Positions 33,583-33,714 of a stretch of 33,714 nucleotides of DNA are shown one piece after another. The stretch is from contig JAICHS010000003.1 in NCBI GenBank assembly GCA_025924775.1, positions 1 through 33,714 of the forward strand, read 5' to 3'. Source of the DNA: Rhodanobacteraceae bacterium. Lineage in GTDB: Bacteria; Pseudomonadota; Gammaproteobacteria; Xanthomonadales; Rhodanobacteraceae. The number at the start of each line of letters is the position of its first letter. Within the stretch, counting starts at the first letter, position 1. The notes under the pieces were generated by a model. It was not told the DNA's origin, ran no database searches, and saw only the letters and a list, made by a program, of their open reading frames with translations. The position numbers and the translations under genes are program-made.

Positions 33583-33714
33583 TAAGTGAAGAGTTTGATC
33601 CTGGCTCAGATTGAACGCTGGCGGCATGCCTAACACATGCAAGTCGAACGGCAGCATGAGAGAGCTTGCTCTCTTGATGGCGAGTGGCGGACGGGTGAGG
33701 AATACATCGGAATC
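33583..33714 (+). rRNA. rrs: 16S ribosomal RNA, 5' end (partial, runs off window)
   Basis: The universal 5' sequence GAAGAGTTTGATCCTGGCTC begins at 33588, followed by CAGATTGAACGCTGGCGGCA, TAACACATGCAAGTCGAACG and the V1 loop, then GTGGCGGACGGGTGAG. The GGCATGCCTAACACATGCAA wording (33622-33641) is typical of Beta/Gammaproteobacteria including Xanthomonadales. The mature 5' end is placed by alignment to E. coli numbering and is approximate by a few bases. Confidence 0.98.

Overview
The window is about 33.7 kb of high-GC chromosome from a gammaproteobacterium, most likely Xanthomonadales (Rhodanobacteraceae or Xanthomonadaceae). The reasons are the gene order ftsZ-lpxC-dciA(divergent)-M23 peptidase-secA, a lid-less short adenylate kinase, a PPi-type phosphofructokinase, the rubredoxin/thiE/hemL junction, and the 16S rRNA 5' end. 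It is a housekeeping region. I see no phage, integrase, intact IS, CRISPR array or tRNA.

Layout: 1-6513 holds the ftsZ 3' end, lpxC, dciA on the opposite strand, an M23 peptidase and secA (division, lipid A, replication, secretion). 6661-8299 holds an Ada-type repair regulator, a small membrane protein and a Rieske protein. 8387-14976 (all minus) holds purL, a small secreted protein, metF and class I aldolase. 15168-17806 (minus) holds ppa, pyk and a coupled TonB_C-like periplasmic protein. 17954-22287 (minus) holds a prolyl oligopeptidase and the membrane pyrophosphatase hppA. 22546-24686 holds an ICL/PEP-mutase-family enzyme and the PPi-phosphofructokinase. 24805-27991 (plus) holds adk, a membrane protein, mpl and a Lon-N-like protein. 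28210-30125 holds an exported helical protein, a SufR-like regulator and a glyoxalase. 30135-33180 holds hemL-thiE, rubredoxin, a possible small ORF and a DUF192 protein. The window ends with a strong rrn promoter, its leader and the first ~130 nt of 16S rRNA.

Functionally, aldolase, pyruvate kinase, PPi-PFK, soluble pyrophosphatase, H+-pyrophosphatase and adenylate kinase lie within ~11 kb, which fits a PPi-saving glycolysis.

The least ordinary content is small repetitive DNA. Two essential-type enzymes (PurL and Mpl) carry extra in-frame segments that are hairpin-forming REP/MITE-like insertions. The Mpl one shares its GGGGTCAGAGT termini with an intergenic copy beside ppa. A separate family of ~105-110 bp intergenic repeats occurs five times, all in one orientation. 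An AT-rich palindrome precedes the exported-protein/SufR-like operon and may be its operator.
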